From: Onchocerca lupi
Lineage: Eukaryota; Nematoda; Chromadorea; Rhabditida; Onchocercidae
Direction: 5' to 3'
Assembly (NCBI GenBank): GCA_028564675.1
Contig: JAOVVO010000328.1
Location: 1-64,000 of the forward strand
Length of the DNA: 64,000 nucleotides
Below are positions 1 through 14,700 of the stretch, in pieces (position 1 is the stretch's first letter; each line of letters begins with the position of its first letter). The translations under genes were made by a program, and so were the position numbers. The notes under the pieces are model-generated. The model saw only the letters and a list, made by a program, of their open reading frames with translations. It made no database searches and was not told where the DNA came from.

Positions 1-1868
1 ATTAATTTTAGGAATGGGAAATAAACTGAACAATTGTTGAAAATGTGCATTACTAAGGAAAATTAAAAAATGATTTTTAAGATTTCAAGCTTAGCAACTA
101 CTATAATAAAATGATAAAATTATTCAAAAAAAGGAAAAGCAAAGAGATTGCTTAATATGAAAATTATTTATTTCCATTCAAAATCTAAAATGATGTATTT
201 TTCAATTTGAACTTCGAATTTTCAAATTGAAAAAAAAAGACGTTTTGTCTATGATTTTTAATTCAATTTATCTCTTATAAAAAAAAAAAAAGAAAACAAA
301 CCAGAAGCATAATGAATGATGAAGATTGTTGATTTCTATCAAATTGCTTGTTTTTATCTAAATTTAGTATAATTACAAAAATTTTTATTTGAAAAATAAG
401 ACGCATTATAAATTTCATCAGACTTGACTATCATCAATATATCGCATCATCGATGAAAATACAAATAATCAGATGAAAATGTTTGCATCAAGAAATATAA
501 GCAAAAAGACTGCGTGATTTTGAAAGTATTTATTTATATTAAAAATTTAAAATGATGTATTCTTCAATTTGAATTTCGAATTTTTAAACGGAAAAACTGG
601 CAGTTTCCGGTTTTTGATTTAATTTTATTCATCTTCTTTTTTGAACGTAAAAATACATGAATTCATAATTTTCCAATTTAATCAAAACATTTCGAAATAT
701 TTTGAAACTTTCAATGATTTTTCTACCTGAAGTTAGGGAATTTGATCCATATAGAAAAGGAATAACTGAAAATTCTTGATAAAAGGGATTTTGAATTTTT
801 TTCTGAAGACAAATATGTTATGGAAAATTAAATTCAAGTTCACAAGATTCCATAAATTCAACTTATTCTGTTTATTCATATCGGAAAAAACTTGCTGTAA
901 AATTAAAAATATAAATATTTCGCAAATAGAAAAAAAAATAGAAGCAGACATAAATGAATTCTATTTGAATTCTTAATCATCAAAACGCTTTTTCAACAGA
1001 AAAAAAAAATGAAGAGATAAGAATATCTAATATATTAAAATGAGTGCTGAATAAATACTAATTACTTAATTAAATTACTGGACTAATTAAACCTGCTTCT
1101 CATAATAAACAAAATTGAGACTAGATACTTACTTTTTTCTTTCATCTATGATACTCCGACCTATCAATTGCCTAATCACTGAATTAAAAATATCAAGTAA
1201 ATCTTTTAAAATCTTCTGACAAGCCGAAAGGGCATTATTACACAATGGATGCTATCAAATTCAATCAATATATTAAACAAATTGTTCAAATTTTTGATAA
1301 GTAATATATGATTAAAATTTTGCTTTAAAATTCATCGATTTTATTAAACAAACATACTACATCGCATAATTTAATTTCTTTGTTATAAGAAGACAAGAAA
1401 GTAAATTAGACGATTAAACTAACGTAGCACTAATTAAGCTTATCATGCTAATTTCTTTATTATAAAAAGAAGAAGCATTAAATAAGGTGACGAAGGTTAG
1501 TAGCATTACTTAATAGTCGGATTTCTTCATCATAAGAAGACAAAGCCTTAAATTAGATAGATAATTAAACTAGTACTAATTAAGCTTGCCTTATTTTCTA
1601 CTATCTGTAATAGTTGGGAAAATGAAAATTCAGCAGGTTCTGTAAAGAAGAAGAAGAATGATGCAATACTTTTTCATCATTTTTAAATGAAATAATCCTC
1701 CCACTAATCTATTCTCATCAATCAAAAAATCTCCACTTTCTCCCTCACATTAGCTTGAAAAAAAAAAAAAAAAGGAAAAAATTTCGTAGGTCAGCATTTT
1801 TCAAACATTCATAGGAAGAGATCAGAAATTCCGAACAATTATCGATCATAAAAAATGAGTTGAATTTG

Positions 1869-1905
<37 letters not shown>
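1869..1905. repeat. poly(A) tract, 37 bp
   Basis: An uninterrupted run of 37 A residues. It is one of many A or T homopolymers of 12-38 bp scattered through introns and intergenic DNA here. No retroposed gene or target-site duplication was seen beside it, so it is called simple sequence. Confidence 0.9.
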
Positions 1906-1906
<1 letters not shown>

Positions 1907-3218
1907 GGAAATTAGCCACAAAGATAAATTAGTCTCGGAGACTACCATTCGCTTCATGTGAAAATGTATCTATCTTAATCCTTCAAGCTAATAAACCACA
2001 TATTGTACTTGTTGATTACAAATAAAAAAGTAAGTAAACGATCATTAGTTCGTCTGGCTATTTTTAATTTCAATGTTTTTTTTTTTTTTCTGAGCTTATA
2101 ATAATTTTTAAAAGTTTTTCAAAAAAATTTCTTTTAAATCATTTTTTAGTCATTAAATGGAGTCAATCACATAAAATCATATATGCATTCAATCATATAA
2201 AATCATTTTCATCATTTCATTTGTAATTAATAAGTTCTAAAAATTTGATCCATTAATTTAAAGATTATGATAGATAGATAGCATTCTTAAATGAAATGAA
2301 CAGCATTTACATTGAAATGATTATTTGAAATAAATTTGAGAGGAATAGATGAGAATAATAATTTTTTTAAAAATGAAAAGAATTTTTTTTTGAAAATGAA
2401 AAAAAATGAATACACATATAGACATGAAGATAATTATGAACATAAAATGTATTATCATCAATCATCATCGGACGGAAAATCTGTCGTTAAAAGTCGAAAT
2501 ACTAAGAAATAGCAAAAATTGGACTCTCAGGAATACACTCTCAAAAAACGACTATGCATATGATTAGAATAAAAAATAAATAACATATAATTCAATAAAA
2601 GATGGAAAATGCAATGATACGATTATTTCACTGAACAAATATTTCCTGAATTTACTTGTTCGAAATGTCCACGCAGCGTATTGCAACGCATTTAGCAATT
2701 AATAAAAACTTGTAGTAATTGGCTACTATATTAACATTGTGCCAATATATTACATTAGATTCATTTATCCTATTGGAATTCATTTTATGATTTTACATTA
2801 CAAAATTGTTTCAGTTTTATAATTTTAATGACCACTAATAATTCTTTCATTATTAATAGATTATGAAGAAAATGATTTCGAATTATGATCAATATTAATA
2901 GACACTATTTTATTTATGGTTTTTAAAAAATGGAATCATATCTTCTGAAAAAAAAAAAAGAAAAACTTAAATTATGAAATATTAATGCGAAAATATTTTA
3001 CTTTCTGAAGGAAAATTTTGGTAAAAACTATTTTAATTGCCTTTAAATGTATCATTTTGATCAACATGCAAGCTTCAACTGTTTCTTTCTAATCGTGACA
3101 AAATTATGGAGGTTATTCTGTTTTTAGTTCTCACTGTTGTTTTAATCGGAAACGAATCTCAAACTAGGGATAACAAAAAACTTTATTCTGATAAATTTAT
3201 TAGCCAACGAATGCACAA

Positions 3219-3524
3219 TTATTTCAACAATACAATTTCGATAATATCAAAGAGACAAATTTTATGAAGAGAACATAATACGAGAAAAGGAGATATGTTT
3301 ATGCAATAAAAAAAAATCCACGAGATGGACCATTCAACTATCCATTCTCTGAAATGATTTTTGTGCTCAGGACCCTCATCTTCATCGTCGATGGAGGATT
3401 GCGATATTATTTTCGAGCTACAAGAAAGCTCCTTTGTTGTCGCAGGAGTATGCGCCTTTGTTAATGCATGAGAATGTGCTTGTGGTAAGTGCATGATGCA
3501 AGAGAGCTTTTTTTTAAAGCTCAT
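3219..3524 (-). other. possible coding exon, unassigned
   Basis: A 101-codon open frame on the minus strand whose first two thirds use mixed codons and are clearly richer in G and C than their surroundings. A CAG acceptor-like site lies just upstream (around 3531). The translation starts with a His/Ala/Thr-rich stretch, then an acidic DDEDEG run, then a hydrophobic tail that could be read-through into an intron. I do not recognise a family. No partner exon was found, so it may be an isolated exon, a decayed gene or chance. Confidence 0.2.
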
Positions 3525-4972
3525 TGACTGACAGAAAAAAAAAAGAAAATGATTTCACAAATAAGCAAATACGCAATGTCAAATTTAAAATAAAAGAATC
3601 ACTGGTTTTCTTCTTTTCTCCTCGCGATTTCAGCGACCCAAATCATAGTAAGATTTTTGTAAATGAAAAATAAATTCCTTTATTCCGAGAATATGGAAAG
3701 CTGCTCATCGAAATTCAATAAACTCTTAAAATCATTCTTTTGCAATCTAACAGTTGTAGGAGTATTTTCTTCGCAAAATAACTTGAAGAAAGGTCAAGTG
3801 TAAAGCAAAATCATGTGTAAAACGAAACTTCACATTCCAGTTTATTCAACTGCTAAAATGTTTTGGCTATCGGAAAAATGGAATCAGACACATCGAAAAA
3901 ATTTAGGCTCATTTTATCGACCATTAAATTGTGAATATCGGAATTTCGACTTGATGAAGTGATTTAGAACTTTTTTCAAGTAAATAACTAAATTATCACA
4001 TAATATATACTTCTTGTCGCATGTCATCAAAAAATAGTTCGTTATTTTAGTGTAGAATAAGAAAAAAAATACCTCAAAACAACCACTTGCGATTATCGGA
4101 CAGCTTATGAAGTTCACTTATCAAACTCTTTTATCTCTCCAAAATGCTTCAAATGAAAAATAATCTTAAAACTCCTTACGTTGAATTTTGCGACAATTTC
4201 TCATTTCTCAAGATCAGCATTAATGGCTACTTTCAATTGATCACTGTGAATGACTGGTGAGAGATTACTGCATTTTTCATTTTTAAGATTATCTCATTTC
4301 TTGAAAAAACTTTCAAATTTTCTTAATTAGCGACGATTTGATTACTAAAATTTTTTTTATCTTCAAAACTACTTTTTTATTTACAGAACTTTTGAAATTT
4401 TTTGATATAACAAATTGCCTTTTTTCGATTCTATGTTAAAATGATAGAATAAAATTATTCGAATTTGCTTTTTGTCTAACATCATTTTCTTGATATAAAA
4501 TACACATAAAATGATCAGCAAGTAATAAATCATTAATTAAAAAATGCCAGGTGAAAAAATAAGTATTAAATGATAATTACATTTAGTTATGGATATATTT
4601 CAGTATAAATTATCAAATCTTAAAAGTGCAAAAATATATTTAATTTTTGCACCAACTTAAAATTCTATATAACAAGTACAGCTAGAATTATTTTAACCTG
4701 AAAAAAAAGAGATAAAAGAAAAGAGGAATTGAAACTTAAAAAATCAGTATTAATTGAAAAAATAATTAAACTTTATTTTAGTTTTTATTGTTGGAAGAAT
4801 ATAAACAATTGATAAAAAAGATCTGTTTATTTCAAAACAAAATCGATTTACTATCATTAATGATCAGACATGTATCGCATATTTATATGTAATGCAAATC
4901 AAGAATTGAAAGGAAAAAAACTAGCGAAATGAGCGGAAAATTTAATTATGCAATTTTATTCTTCCATTTCTT

Positions 4973-5038
4973 GATTTGCGACAGCATTTATAATGTCACC
5001 TTTCGAAAGATTTGCGACAGCATTTATAATGTCACCTT
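4973..5038. repeat. two-copy 36-bp tandem duplication
   Basis: A 30-bp segment beginning GATTTGCGACAGC recurs exactly at 4973-5002 and 5009-5038, a 36-bp period with a 6-bp spacer. The perfect identity suggests a recent duplication. It lies in a 61-codon open frame that has no other sign of being a gene. Confidence 0.85.
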
Positions 5039-5508
5039 CTGCTATTGGATCGTAAATGAAAATAAAAAAATAACAATGAAAAAAATATGGAGATATTGCG
5101 ATGAAGAAATATAAGAAATATGTTATGATGTAAAAATGGCGGTCATTTAAAGTTTTGAATTATCAGAATGAAGGCTTACCCAGAAGTTTCATTAAAGAAT
5201 TAGTGCAACATGATTTTTGTTAATTTGACAAATAAGCAAAACGAAACAAAAGAAAAAAAACAAGGGACATTTGATTTTTTATTAAATTTTTCATGTTCAA
5301 AAAGTTTTTTTCTTTTTTCAAAAATAATATGAAATGTATTGAAAAAGAAAATTTTTGCTGAATTATGTTTCTTTTCAATTTATCGAAATTTTTGCAAAAA
5401 TAGAAACAATAAAGGTGATAATGTCAAAATTTGAAAATATCAATAAATACATATTTTTCTGGATTTTTTATTTTTGTCTGATAAAAATAGAATTGTAATC
5501 ATATCATC

Positions 5509-5541
5509 AATATATATAATATAATGTATATTATATATATT
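5509..5541. repeat. AT-rich perfect inverted repeat
   Basis: Two 15-bp arms made only of A and T (5509-5523 and 5527-5541) are exact reverse complements separated by 3 bases. It could extrude as a cruciform. In DNA this AT-rich, such palindromes also arise by microsatellite slippage, so no function is claimed. It lies about 250 bp beyond the stop codon of the Fn1-module gene. Confidence 0.7.
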
Positions 5542-5793
5542 TTATCAGTTAAATAGTAGAGTAAAAATTTAATTAATGCATACTCTTGCGATTAAGAAAA
5601 AATCAATACATTCACAATGGATTTAGCTTATATCTTTGTTTTACATATTTTTCATCTTTTTAAATTTAATTTTTTTTCAGTTTTATTTTTTTTAACAATA
5701 ACTGATTGTGATTAACTAACTCTAATACTTAAATTTTATAAGTGAAAAATTCACGAAATACTGAAAATCAATATTTCTTATCTGATCAACTTA

Positions 5794-8700
5794 TCAACCT
5801 CGAGGTTGATCGTACCGTAGTCCATTTATTTTTTTTGTGATATCTTCAATATCGAATGTTTCCAAAATTGGTATACTGTCATTTTTTGATTGCTGAAATG
5901 AAGATTTTTCGAAGTTTAAATACATATTATTATAGAAAAAAGAATTACTAAAAATTCCCTATTAATATTTTGCATACTATACGTGATAGATTTTCCCGAT
6001 GATTAATCTGTTGTGATAAAATTTGATAAGATATTTAATCGAAAATAAATCAGCACAATCATTCCATTTTTCATCAAAAATTTTTCCTTTTATATTTAAA
6101 ATTTTATATGTAAACATATTTAAAAATTTTCAAAAAAAAAAATAAATAAATAAATAAATAAGACATAAATATAAAATTCGTTCTTTTGTATTAAATTGTT
6201 TCTTTCATATTTAAAATTCTATCGTTCTTCTATTCTCTTATCTTTTTAATTGCATTAATTTTTCCATATTTTTACTAAATTTAATTTAATAATTCCAAAT
6301 AATGAAACGAATTCAAATTGAAATTTAATATGTAACTTTATTTAATTTACATATAACTTTTTCTCTTAGCAATGAAATGCTCGTAATTAAGTCTGTATCA
6401 TCAAGAATTAATCCTACTACTTAAACTCAAATTTCTTCTCTTATCATTAAATTTCAATTGAAAATCATGTTTTAAATTAAAAAATTTATCGCGGGAAAAA
6501 CGATAAAAAATAAAAATACAAATTAAAAGGAAAAAAAAAAAAAAGAAAGAAATGGTACCCTGCAAAGAACTCCAATTGCTTTTCCATCAACTTGTTGATG
6601 CCAAATAGTGTAAGTGTTAGGATTCAGGAATAATGTATCGTATCCTTTGTAAACAAAAATACATCCAAGTGTTTTCACTACTGCTTTATCATTTTCAAGA
6701 ATACATTCTTGTTCCACTTTTGATTGTTTCGTTTCTTGATACCTGTACATTAAATTGATTAATTAATTAATTTTAACAATTCATAACAAACGAATATTAC
6801 TAATTCAATTATTTGATATCATCAATTAGTTATTTTTATGATTTATTTAAAAAAAAAAAAAAAAAAAAAAATCTGCCATTTAAAAAGTATGCCGTAAATT
6901 ATTTAATATATTTTAATTTTTTAATATAATATTAATTTTTTTTCTTTTTTTTATAATCAATTTTAATCAAATATGTTACACTTCTAATTTTCATTTATTT
7001 TTTTAAAAGAAAAAGTAGATTTTTTTCTCAAATAAAAAAATAAATCTTTTTTCTTTTTTGTGATGTCTATTTTTAAATAAAATTATGATTCCATTATCAC
7101 AGTGCTTGTATTAGATAATTTTTTAGTCAATTTTTTAGATATTTTTCAAGTAATTTTTTTAGATATTTTAGATTTAGGTGTTTTCTCAAGATTTTCTGTT
7201 AAATAATTAATAAATTATATCATTCAATATTATCTTATTTATTTTGAATAATTTCAGGTAAATTCTTGAGTAAAAGTTAAACTTACCATCGACAACCGAC
7301 GATTCTTTCGACAGTTTTACCAGATTTATCACGTACAATGCAAGCAACCGGTTTATGACTAAATTTATCCGGTCGTACTTCGCACATAAATACTGTATCA
7401 TCTTTATAATACCGATCACCATCATATAGTGATGTATTTTTAAAATTACATCCGACACAAATCTTCTGACAACGGCCATTTTCTATTTTACAGTAATAAA
7501 TGAAATCGTCAACCTGAAATTTAGTAATTTTATCATGAAAAAAATTTATAAGTTTCTGATGAAATCAGATTATTTGAAAATTTATCAAAATTTTCCAAAC
7601 ATTTTTCAATCACTAGATATTTAAAAAAAAAAAAAAAAAAGGAAAAATTTTTTTTTAACTTAATTAGCAATGCTTGAAAATTATCTTTCATCATATTTTC
7701 ATTCAGAAAAAAAAAAGTATAGAACTCAGTCTGGTTGTCGAAAAAAAGTTTCATACGAGTAAAGTAGTTCTAAATCTAGCATTTTTAGGAAACTAAATTT
7801 TAGCAAAATTTAAGCTGAAATTAATCGGTATAAAGAAATGTAAAAAGTCAAGTTTAAATTTCAAAGAAGAAAAGTTTAAACTTTGACTTATTATATTTTG
7901 ATTTAAAAAAATCCTTAATGATTTAGGAAAATTTTTAAGCCAATTCAAGATTACAAGTAGCAAGTGATAATTCAAATTGTACTAATTTAAAAATTCCATT
8001 CATCAAAATATTTGTCAATTAGTAATTTTTCTAATTTCTGATCTCCAAATTCATTTTGCAACGTGTTCAATCAAATTATTTTTTTTTTCTGCCAAAATAG
8101 AAACAGTTTAACTTTTGAATTTCAAAAGTAAAGCTGAATTTTTTCATAAGGCCTTCCAATTTAATGCAAGCTTTTTAAGAATTTGCAAAATTTATTACAA
8201 AGTTTTTGTCTTGACTCTTCTTATTGTTGAAATTCCAGATCCATCGTTATCATGAAATGTATGAAAAGCAATTATTGTTTCACAAAATTTTTCAGATTTC
8301 AATTATTTTTATTGAGTGGGCGATTTTATCAAACTTAACTGAAGTTTAAAAATAATGGTGATGAAAAATTTTAATTAGTAATGTATATGAAATAAAAAGA
8401 AGAGAAACAAATGTTCAGTTAAGTTTAATACAATCGTTTATCTATAAGAAAATATATACTCTGAGATGAATCTTTTTATCTTAGAATATATCACTATGAT
8501 AAATTAGATGAAAATTTCAAGATAAAATAGTTCACGAAATGTTAGATATTAGCATTAAATTAAAAATAAAAAGTTCTTGAAAGTTTTTTTCGAAAAAAAA
8601 GTTTTCAGAAAAACAAAACACAGCAAAGAAGATTAATTATTTCAGTGAACATAGCAAAAAAAAAGATGTACTAATTTTCAATTATATTTCTCAATGTGTA

Positions 8701-11700
8701 TAATAATTTCACAAAATATTTTTCATATTCATCCGCAAATAGAATTAAAACGTTTAAAAAAAAATGAAAAAATTGTGATAATCTCAATTGTGATAATCCC
8801 ATTGTGGATAATCTTAGACTAGATTCTTAGATTCATCGAAACTATTGTTAACGATTTTAGTCGTAAATTTCGTAAAAATGTGAATAGAATTCCTAAAAAA
8901 AAAAAAAAAAAAAAAAAAGAAAATTATTTCAAGTTCTTCGAGTAATTATTTCAATCAAACAATCGTAAACTTAGAATCACAATAACAAAAAGATTTAGGA
9001 ATGGCTTTTTTTATATTTTACAATTTATGTCTTCTTTAAATGGATAATAAATTTTATAGATCAAATAAGAAAACCAAAAATGTACAAACGAGAAAATACT
9101 TTGACTTATTTGGAAGAAATACAACAATGAGATTAAATTATTTGGTTTCTAAAGAAGATGAAGAAATTTTTCAGTAAATAAAAGTGTATAATTTGTTATT
9201 GTAAATATAAATTTTCTAATATATAAGATAAGAAGATTTCTTTATCAATGATCTATTTATTTTCTTTCTTTTGTTGTCAAAATTACATTGCATCGTAATG
9301 ATATAAAGAATTAATTGTATCGGAAGAATTTGTAATCGCTGAATCAAATTCAAAAAATTAAATTTATGAATTGAATAATGGAAGTTTTTGATATGTAAAA
9401 TAAGAAATTTTCTTTAACAGTGCTTTATTGATGAATTAAAATGAAAATTTCAAAAAATTCAAAAGCGAGCTAATTTTGTAAATAAAAAGTTTCAATAATC
9501 CATTACACTTACCTGAATCCTAATTACCCACAAATATCTTTTTATATATCAAATAATTTTTCATATCATCACAATAATAATAAAACGCAACTTTCAAATG
9601 ATAAAAGTTGATTTTATGAAAAGAAAAAGCGAAAAAAGTAATTCGATTTAGAAGAATAATTTAAAATGATAAGAATTTTTTTTACCTCCTATTGATTATT
9701 TGAAAACAAAAATTTGCGTTTTTCTAAACGTGTCTTAAAAATTGATTATAAAAAAAAAAGGTCAATACTTTAAAAATTAATATTTTAATTTTACTCATTA
9801 TTTAATTACGTTGATGTTTATAAACAAAAAAACATGAAAGTATTTGCATGTAGTAATTTGAAAAAAGGCTTACGAATATAATCAGTAGTTTTTAAATTTT
9901 TTAAAATAATACTTAATAAAAAATCATGTAGATAATTCGGAATATTCATTTTCAACCAGAGTAAAAGATGGTGACATTTTTAATTTTCCTAAAATTTTCA
10001 ACAAATATTTCCCAAAATCAATTTGTTCACTAGTTGCTATTTTACAGTACTTTAAAAAGAATTTTAACAAAATTTTATAAGAAATTTGGCTAATTTCTTG
10101 AATTATTTTTTCGTACTCATTTAAAGTGCTGAATGCAATACAGCATGCATTTTTCATTTGCATGCAATATTACTTATTCAAATATTACAGATTTATTGAA
10201 AAGAGAAGGAAATGCACAATTGTAAATATTTTTGAATTATAGTAAATTTAATTTATTCTGTCCTAATTTCAAATATTTACTTAATTTCATAAAACACAAA
10301 TTTTTCTTTTTTTTTCTCTTTTTTTTTGCAATATGTATTCTAAGATTTAATGTACTTGGACGAAAAGAAGATAATAAGAAATGCATGATTGAATCAATTT
10401 TATTGTTTTATACCTTTTTTTTTTGTTTTTGTTTTTTATTTTTTTGCTATGAAATGAAATTATCAAAAACAATTTGAAAAAAAAAAGGAAATTATGTTAT
10501 GTTTATGTCAATGACAATTCATTATCTCTTATATTATTGTTCATGAAAAGGTCAATTTAGATTCAATGAAAAAGATTGAAAATATGAAATGATTTCAATT
10601 CGTCAATTTAATTTTCGGAATTTTAAGTTAATAAGTATTGGATTAAAATTTCTTCCAAGTAAAATTAAATAATTTCTTTACTCAAATCAAATTAACAGTT
10701 ATTCTTGATAACTGTTTAAGTTGTTTTAAAATATTAGTGAAGAGAAATGCTGAAATGAAAAAAAAAAAAAAAAAAAGTACAATGTATTTAGTTTTGAATA
10801 ATTCGTAGAAAAAATATTCATTTCTATAAATTTCTTTACAAATTTCGAAATGTAAAATCATTCATTGAAAAATATTTTACACATAAAAAGTTAAGGAATT
10901 TAAAAAAAAAAAAAACAAAAAAAGAAAGAAAAATAAGACTTTTAAGCCAAAATACTTTCGATAAAAAAAATTATTCATTTGTTCTAATTTTATCTGTGAG
11001 AGAAAATTATGAGAAGAAGAAGCAATTCATTTTCTATGAGAGGAAGCAATTCATTTTTCTCAATAAGCATGAATTTTAGAAGTTGAAAAAATTAGCTTTG
11101 ATAAATGTTTAAAAAAAAAAATGAAAAATTAAACAAGTTAAAATCGAAATGAACCAGAGAAGATGTATTCATTGATTTCTGTCAATTAACATTGAATTTT
11201 AATTCTTAAACAGTTACAATATCCAAAATTAAATAAATCATAAGTGATAAAGGAAAAAAAATGATGCATCTAATAACTGAATAAAGAAACAAACTAAAAT
11301 TTGTTGAATAATAAATACATTTAATAAGTAATTTTTAAAATTTTGATATCATTTTAAAAATTAAATTTTTTTTATTATCATTTTAAATTTTTTTTTTCTT
11401 TCTAAATATTAATGATACAGAATAAAAAAAAAACTGATCAATAATCCCTTTCTTTTAAGTATATTTTTTCATTTCTTTCCGCACAATCATTTAATTTATC
11501 AATATTTAGTATTAAAAAAAAAAAAAAAAAAAAGGAAAAAAACTAACAGTCCATTGATCACCAATTTTATAACGAGATCCATTATGAACACATCCAACTG
11601 AACACATTTGTACCGTACCATTGTATTTCTTTTGACACTGATATCTGAAAAGTGGAAAACATAATACTAATTGAATCAATTATTACTAATTAGATGATCA

Positions 11701-14700
11701 TTGATTATTTATTAAATCAGATAAAAAAAAATTTTTGATAACTTATATCTTGTTAATTTTCAAATCTACTTAACGAAAATAAATGAGTATCATAAATCCA
11801 CAAAATCTTTCATAAAAAAAAAAAAAGAGTATTTTGAGTTTCGATTCTTTTTGCTTTCTAAAATTTTAAAATTTTTACTGATTCAAAAAAAAAAAAAGTT
11901 CTTCTGATGCCATTAATTTATGACAGTGTAATTTCTTCTTGGCTTTTCTTCTTCATCTTTTATTTTTTTTTTTTTTAAATATAAATTTAAAAGTGCAAAT
12001 GACATTGGCGAACAAATATTAATTATAAGTAAAAATTGATAAATTTATTTTCTGATTTAAACAGCCATTACTTGAGAAAATAAATTTCAAATTAAGCAAA
12101 AAAAAAAAAAATTCTGCATTAATTTAAGTTTAAAACGATATGATTTTCATGCTGCACTCAAAATTAAAAGAACGCAAAAGTTTGAAAATACTTTATGTTT
12201 ACGTTTGAAATGTTGAAATCGCTAGAAAAGTTTACAATATTAATTATTAAACTAACCATGAACTATCTTATCGAAAAAACTGAATCATTTAACTTTATTT
12301 TCGAATTGATGCAAATTTTTCTTTTAAAATTTTGCGAATGGAAAAATTTAACGAAAAAAAGCGCAAAGAAATATCGTATTAAAAGCGATATCGTTTAAAA
12401 AAAAAACCCCTCAAAATGGTGTTTTAATACCGTATAAACTCAATAAAGGCTATTGTTGATCTAGCTGAGTCATAATAGCAAGAAGAATCAATCTCCAAAC
12501 AACAAAAGAATAAGAGAATTCTTTCCCCAAAATAATCTGAGAAATTTCCCGCCAATTTTTTAGTGCCACAACAATTTCATACATATTTCAAGGAAAAGAT
12601 ATATAAACATATCAAAATGAAATATTTAATTATGATATTTTATCAATGCTAAAGAGAAATAAAATTATATCTCATCTTTTGTTTCTTTAACACGAGTAAG
12701 AACAGTGATATAATGATGCTACTACATACAGCATTGCTAGGTGATATTTGATAAAAAAAAATGGAATTTTTCGAAAAAAAAAAAAAAAAAAAAAAGAAGA
12801 AATGACATGTTAAAACAAACGTGTATTCGCCGTAATCGTACATTTCATTGATCTTAATTCTTCGTGATTTATTGTGAGTTATGCAACCGCCAATTTCAAC
12901 TCTTAAATATGGTCCATCGGGTTTACATTCAAACCAATACATATGCTAGAATGTGAATTTTAATTACAAAAAGAAGAAAATTACAAATTAATTTAAGGAT
13001 AAAAATTTGAAATCGCAATACATTCTTATTTTTAACACTCACAACTATCCTAAAAATATTCTGTAATATAGAGAAAATTGATAATAAAGCTATTCATTTA
13101 AGATTGATTCTTACTGATACAGTATATGAGCAGTAAATTATAATTGCTATCAATGTTTCAATCTATTCAAATAAATTCTTTATCTGATATTTCACGTACA
13201 CTTAGAAGTTTACCTGATCATCCTCCCATGTTTCATTAATCTTGTATCGTTCATTTTTTTTTGGCACACAAGCCGAAAATCCAAATTGTAAATAACCATT
13301 TTCATCAAGAATACATTCAATTTCATAACCATTTTCCACAAATTTATCACCAATATATAGCTGATCATGGTTTGGTGTAAAACAACCTTTCGGTTCCAAT
13401 GAACCATCATTACATATGTACCAATATTTTCCTGAAAAAACAAAAAAAAAAAAAAAATTCATTAATAATTACTAATTAGTTTCTAACAACTTTAAATCGA
13501 CTTTCCAATTGCTCAACTTTTCATTGATAATAAACTGATTTGTAATATGCAAATTAATATAAATTAAGGATTCAGAAACTGCAGTGAATTTGTAATCAGC
13601 TAATAAAATCTCTTAAATTATCATATTCATATTTGAATATGATTCCAATAAGATAAAATTATGGCAAAAGAAATACATGATCTTTAATGATAAGTTCAAT
13701 TACAAAAGTCTTCTTCCTACTGTATCATAAAACTTGGTAACACTAAAGAGTTGCCAAATTTTTGAAGTTCACAACCGGTAAAATAATGTTCGATTACTTG
13801 TTTTCAAATTTTTTTTAATCTTATATCGAATAGAAAGTTTTTCAATTAATTATTTTGACAATTCGATGCAGTAAGCAAAAAAAAAAAATGTTGAATCTTT
13901 TAATTTTCCTATCCATTTATGGAGAGAGAAACTGGTAATTGTCATTTTAATATTTATAATAATTTTGTAAGAATTACATACCGTTTAATTAAGTATGCGT
14001 GAAGAAATAAATATAAGGAATAAAAGAACTAATCATAATCTATCAAATCAAAAATTTAAATGTTCTTTGTTCATTCCCTTACAACGTTTCAAGTTCTTCA
14101 TCGATTGAATTGAAATTTCGAAATAACGATTTCATTCGAATAGGCGCATTTTTATTTAGATAATGAACATGAAGAAGAACTTTCGGAGATTTAAGATTTT
14201 AAACAAACGAACATTCACATTTTTATTTTTTTTTAGATGTGGTCGATCCAGCTAGTAATAATAATAAGGACAATAGTTAGAAAAAGATCTATGAATGATA
14301 TTTATCTTACTAGTGATTGATCTTATTTTAGATTGAATTTTGAAAATGAAATTTCAGCATCTTTTCCAAAAATCCTAATGGGCATATTTTATCGTATAAA
14401 AAAATTAAAAATAAGAAAGTTAAAAAGTAGATTACTTATAAGATAATTTTTAATTACTTCAATTTTTCCAATAATTCATGAGAAATCAAAAAAAAAAGAG
14501 CACAATTTTGTTTTAAAATTTACGAATACATTTAATATCTAAAGTTTGCAATCTAAAATCATGAATGTGTTTACTATAAATTATAATTTTTCATTTTATT
14601 ATTAAATACTCAATTATTTGAATCAGAAAGAAAGCAAAAAATGAAATAAAGAGAAAAAGTAAACCTCGACTGATACGATCACCATGATTGAACCAACGAG

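Larger units (their letters stand above)
1..5793. other. gene-poor AT-rich flank
   Basis: No exon with recognisable homology, splice sites and coding character was found here. The stretch holds many A/T homopolymers (for example 37 A residues at 1869-1905), a short tandem duplication at 4973-5038 and an AT palindrome at 5509-5541. The only part that looks somewhat coding is 3219-3524 on the minus strand, listed separately. The 3' end of the Fn1-module gene begins at 5794. Confidence 0.5.

Noticed and set aside
9924..10163. 79-codon minus-strand ORF within the 4-kb intron of the Fn1-module gene
   Set aside because: No cysteine-module pattern, no family resemblance and no need for an extra exon, since exons 4 and 5 join in phase without it.
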